DNA from: Axinella damicornis
Lineage: Eukaryota; Porifera; Demospongiae; Axinellida; Axinellidae
NCBI GenBank assembly: GCA_963931865.1
Contig: OZ007506.1
Coordinates: 2,414,926-2,478,925 of the forward strand
Reading direction: 5' to 3'
Length of the DNA: 64,000 nucleotides
The position numbers and the translations under genes were made by a program. Below, piece after piece: positions 62,963 to 64,000 of the stretch (its first letter is position 1; every line of letters begins with the position of its first letter). The notes under the pieces are model-generated. The model was not told the origin of the DNA, ran no database searches, and was given only the letters and a program-made list of their open reading frames with translations.

Positions 62963-64000
62963 CTACAGGAGTCTCCTAGGCAGGTGCATGATGAGACACG
63001 ACCCTATCATACATTGTATACTAGACGAATGCAGAACATTGTGGGGCGAGCCTGAGCGAGTACAGTTGTCGAATGTGTATGGAGCAGTTGCATGCGCATG
63101 TGTTCCTACATGGAGCAGTTGCATGCGCATGTGTTCCTACATGGAGCAGATGCATGTGCATGACTGTCAGTGCATGTCATCAGAATGTGACGGAGAGCAT
63201 AGCACAACTTAAGGACACAGATCACACCAGAAGTTATGACACTAAAAATACACCCGTGCACTTCACAGCAACTGCGAATCAGGTTAGCCGAAGCAGTCTG
63301 GTAGCTAGGTAGGTCCAGGAGAGCTCTCTGTCTTTGTTGTCACCACCGGAGGGCGACTTTCTCGTTCTCTGCTGATGCCAGATCTGTCATGACTGGTCAC
63401 AGTCAGTGGGTTACGTGTTACCGAGCGCAGGCCAGTCAAGTTCCCATCCTCTGGCAATAGCCGAAGCAGCAGTCTAACACACCGTGATGGTTTATAGCTA
63501 TGCATGCAGTAAAAAGCCTGCATGCATGCTAGCTAGCTAGCTAGCTAGCTATGCTACACACCATGATGTGCTCTGCATGCAGGACATGAGATCGCTTGAA
63601 GCACTCTCCCCGTCTTCATGAAATGCTTTAGCCCCTCACCGCGCGCTATAGTCTCCATCCTTGTTGAGGTAGACCGTTCAGTTCGTGTCTCAGTCGTTTC
63701 GGATGTTGAATGGTGAGTTCGCTTGTGGTTTGAATTAACGCATGACACAATGACACGCAAAATACGAGCAGGAAGTGATTTACGGCACGACGTACGATAG
63801 ATATTACACTCCTGGTATAGAGAAAATTATGCCCAAAAAATAAAAACCTCCTGGGCTCAGTGGAGGACATGGAGAGATTCTGACTACACCATCATCATTC
63901 TAATTTTTGACTGACCCAAGCATACAATATTTATGCTGAAACTCTCCTTTGTGGTGGAGTTATGACCCTCCTAACTTTTGGCCTCCTTGTGTGGGTGGAT
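62963..64000 (-). other. PCF11 intron and right window edge
   Basis: A dispersed repeat fills 63017-63590, including (GCTA)n near 63530. Remaining sequence has no recognised exon; upstream PCF11 exons must lie beyond 64000. Confidence 0.5.
63017..63590. repeat. dispersed GGGGCGAGCCTGAGCG element, with internal duplication
   Basis: Starts tactagacgaatgcagaaca, then ttgtggggcgagcctgagcg. A block tggagcagttgcatgcgcatgtgttcctaca is present in two to three tandem copies. It shares the gaagcagtctggtagc and tctttgttgtcaccacc blocks with the 13926 copy. Confidence 0.7.

Overview
The window is animal nuclear DNA: intron-rich, AT/GC balanced, and dense in microsatellites, small inverted-repeat elements and G/C homopolymer runs. 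All three recognisable genes lie on the minus strand and encode chromatin or RNA polymerase II regulators. Two of the families (Mastermind and AF4/FMR2) are, to my knowledge, animal-specific. Intron-exon structure, strong divergence from vertebrate proteins and the absence of vertebrate repeats suggest an invertebrate, possibly an early-branching one such as a sponge. That assignment is inference.

Layout, left to right. 1-7582: the 5' part of a Mastermind-like gene (first coding exon 7582-7286; second exon 363-1, running off the window). 7583-13682: intergenic, with an intact non-autonomous hAT element. 13683-43253: an AF4/FMR2 (AFF) family gene of about 26 exons, encoding roughly 1,500 residues. 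It has the N-terminal homology region, the ALF-like segment, serine/acid tracts and the C-terminal homology domain. 43254-48851: intergenic, with a plus-strand fragment of a CLPB-type AAA+ gene (44408-44683) and a phase-consistent but unidentified three-exon plus-strand model (45519-46627). 48852-62962: the 3' two thirds of PCF11 (ten exons, both zinc-finger regions, stop codon). Its 5' exons, including the CID domain, lie beyond the right edge. 62963-64000: intron with a dispersed repeat.

Exon boundaries were derived by hand from GT-AG sites, reading-phase continuity and remembered family motifs. From AFF exon 3 to its stop, and across all ten PCF11 exons, every junction is phase-consistent. 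A few AFF exons (1, 2, 19) are weaker.

Functionally, AFF proteins scaffold the super elongation complex, PCF11 couples 3'-end cleavage to polymerase II termination, and Mastermind is the Notch/CSL co-activator. Whether their linkage means anything is open.

The most striking structure is not a gene. About a third of the acceptor sites in AFF and PCF11 directly abut long simple repeats: (CA)n or polypyrimidine on the gene sense strand. Three donors abut (GT)n or purine tracts. One PCF11 acceptor and half-exon has itself been copied into a degenerate tandem array (52391-52740). A hairpin-forming element with arms TAGCCTCGTTCCCAGGC occurs at least 13 times singly and once as a nine-copy 52-bp tandem array.
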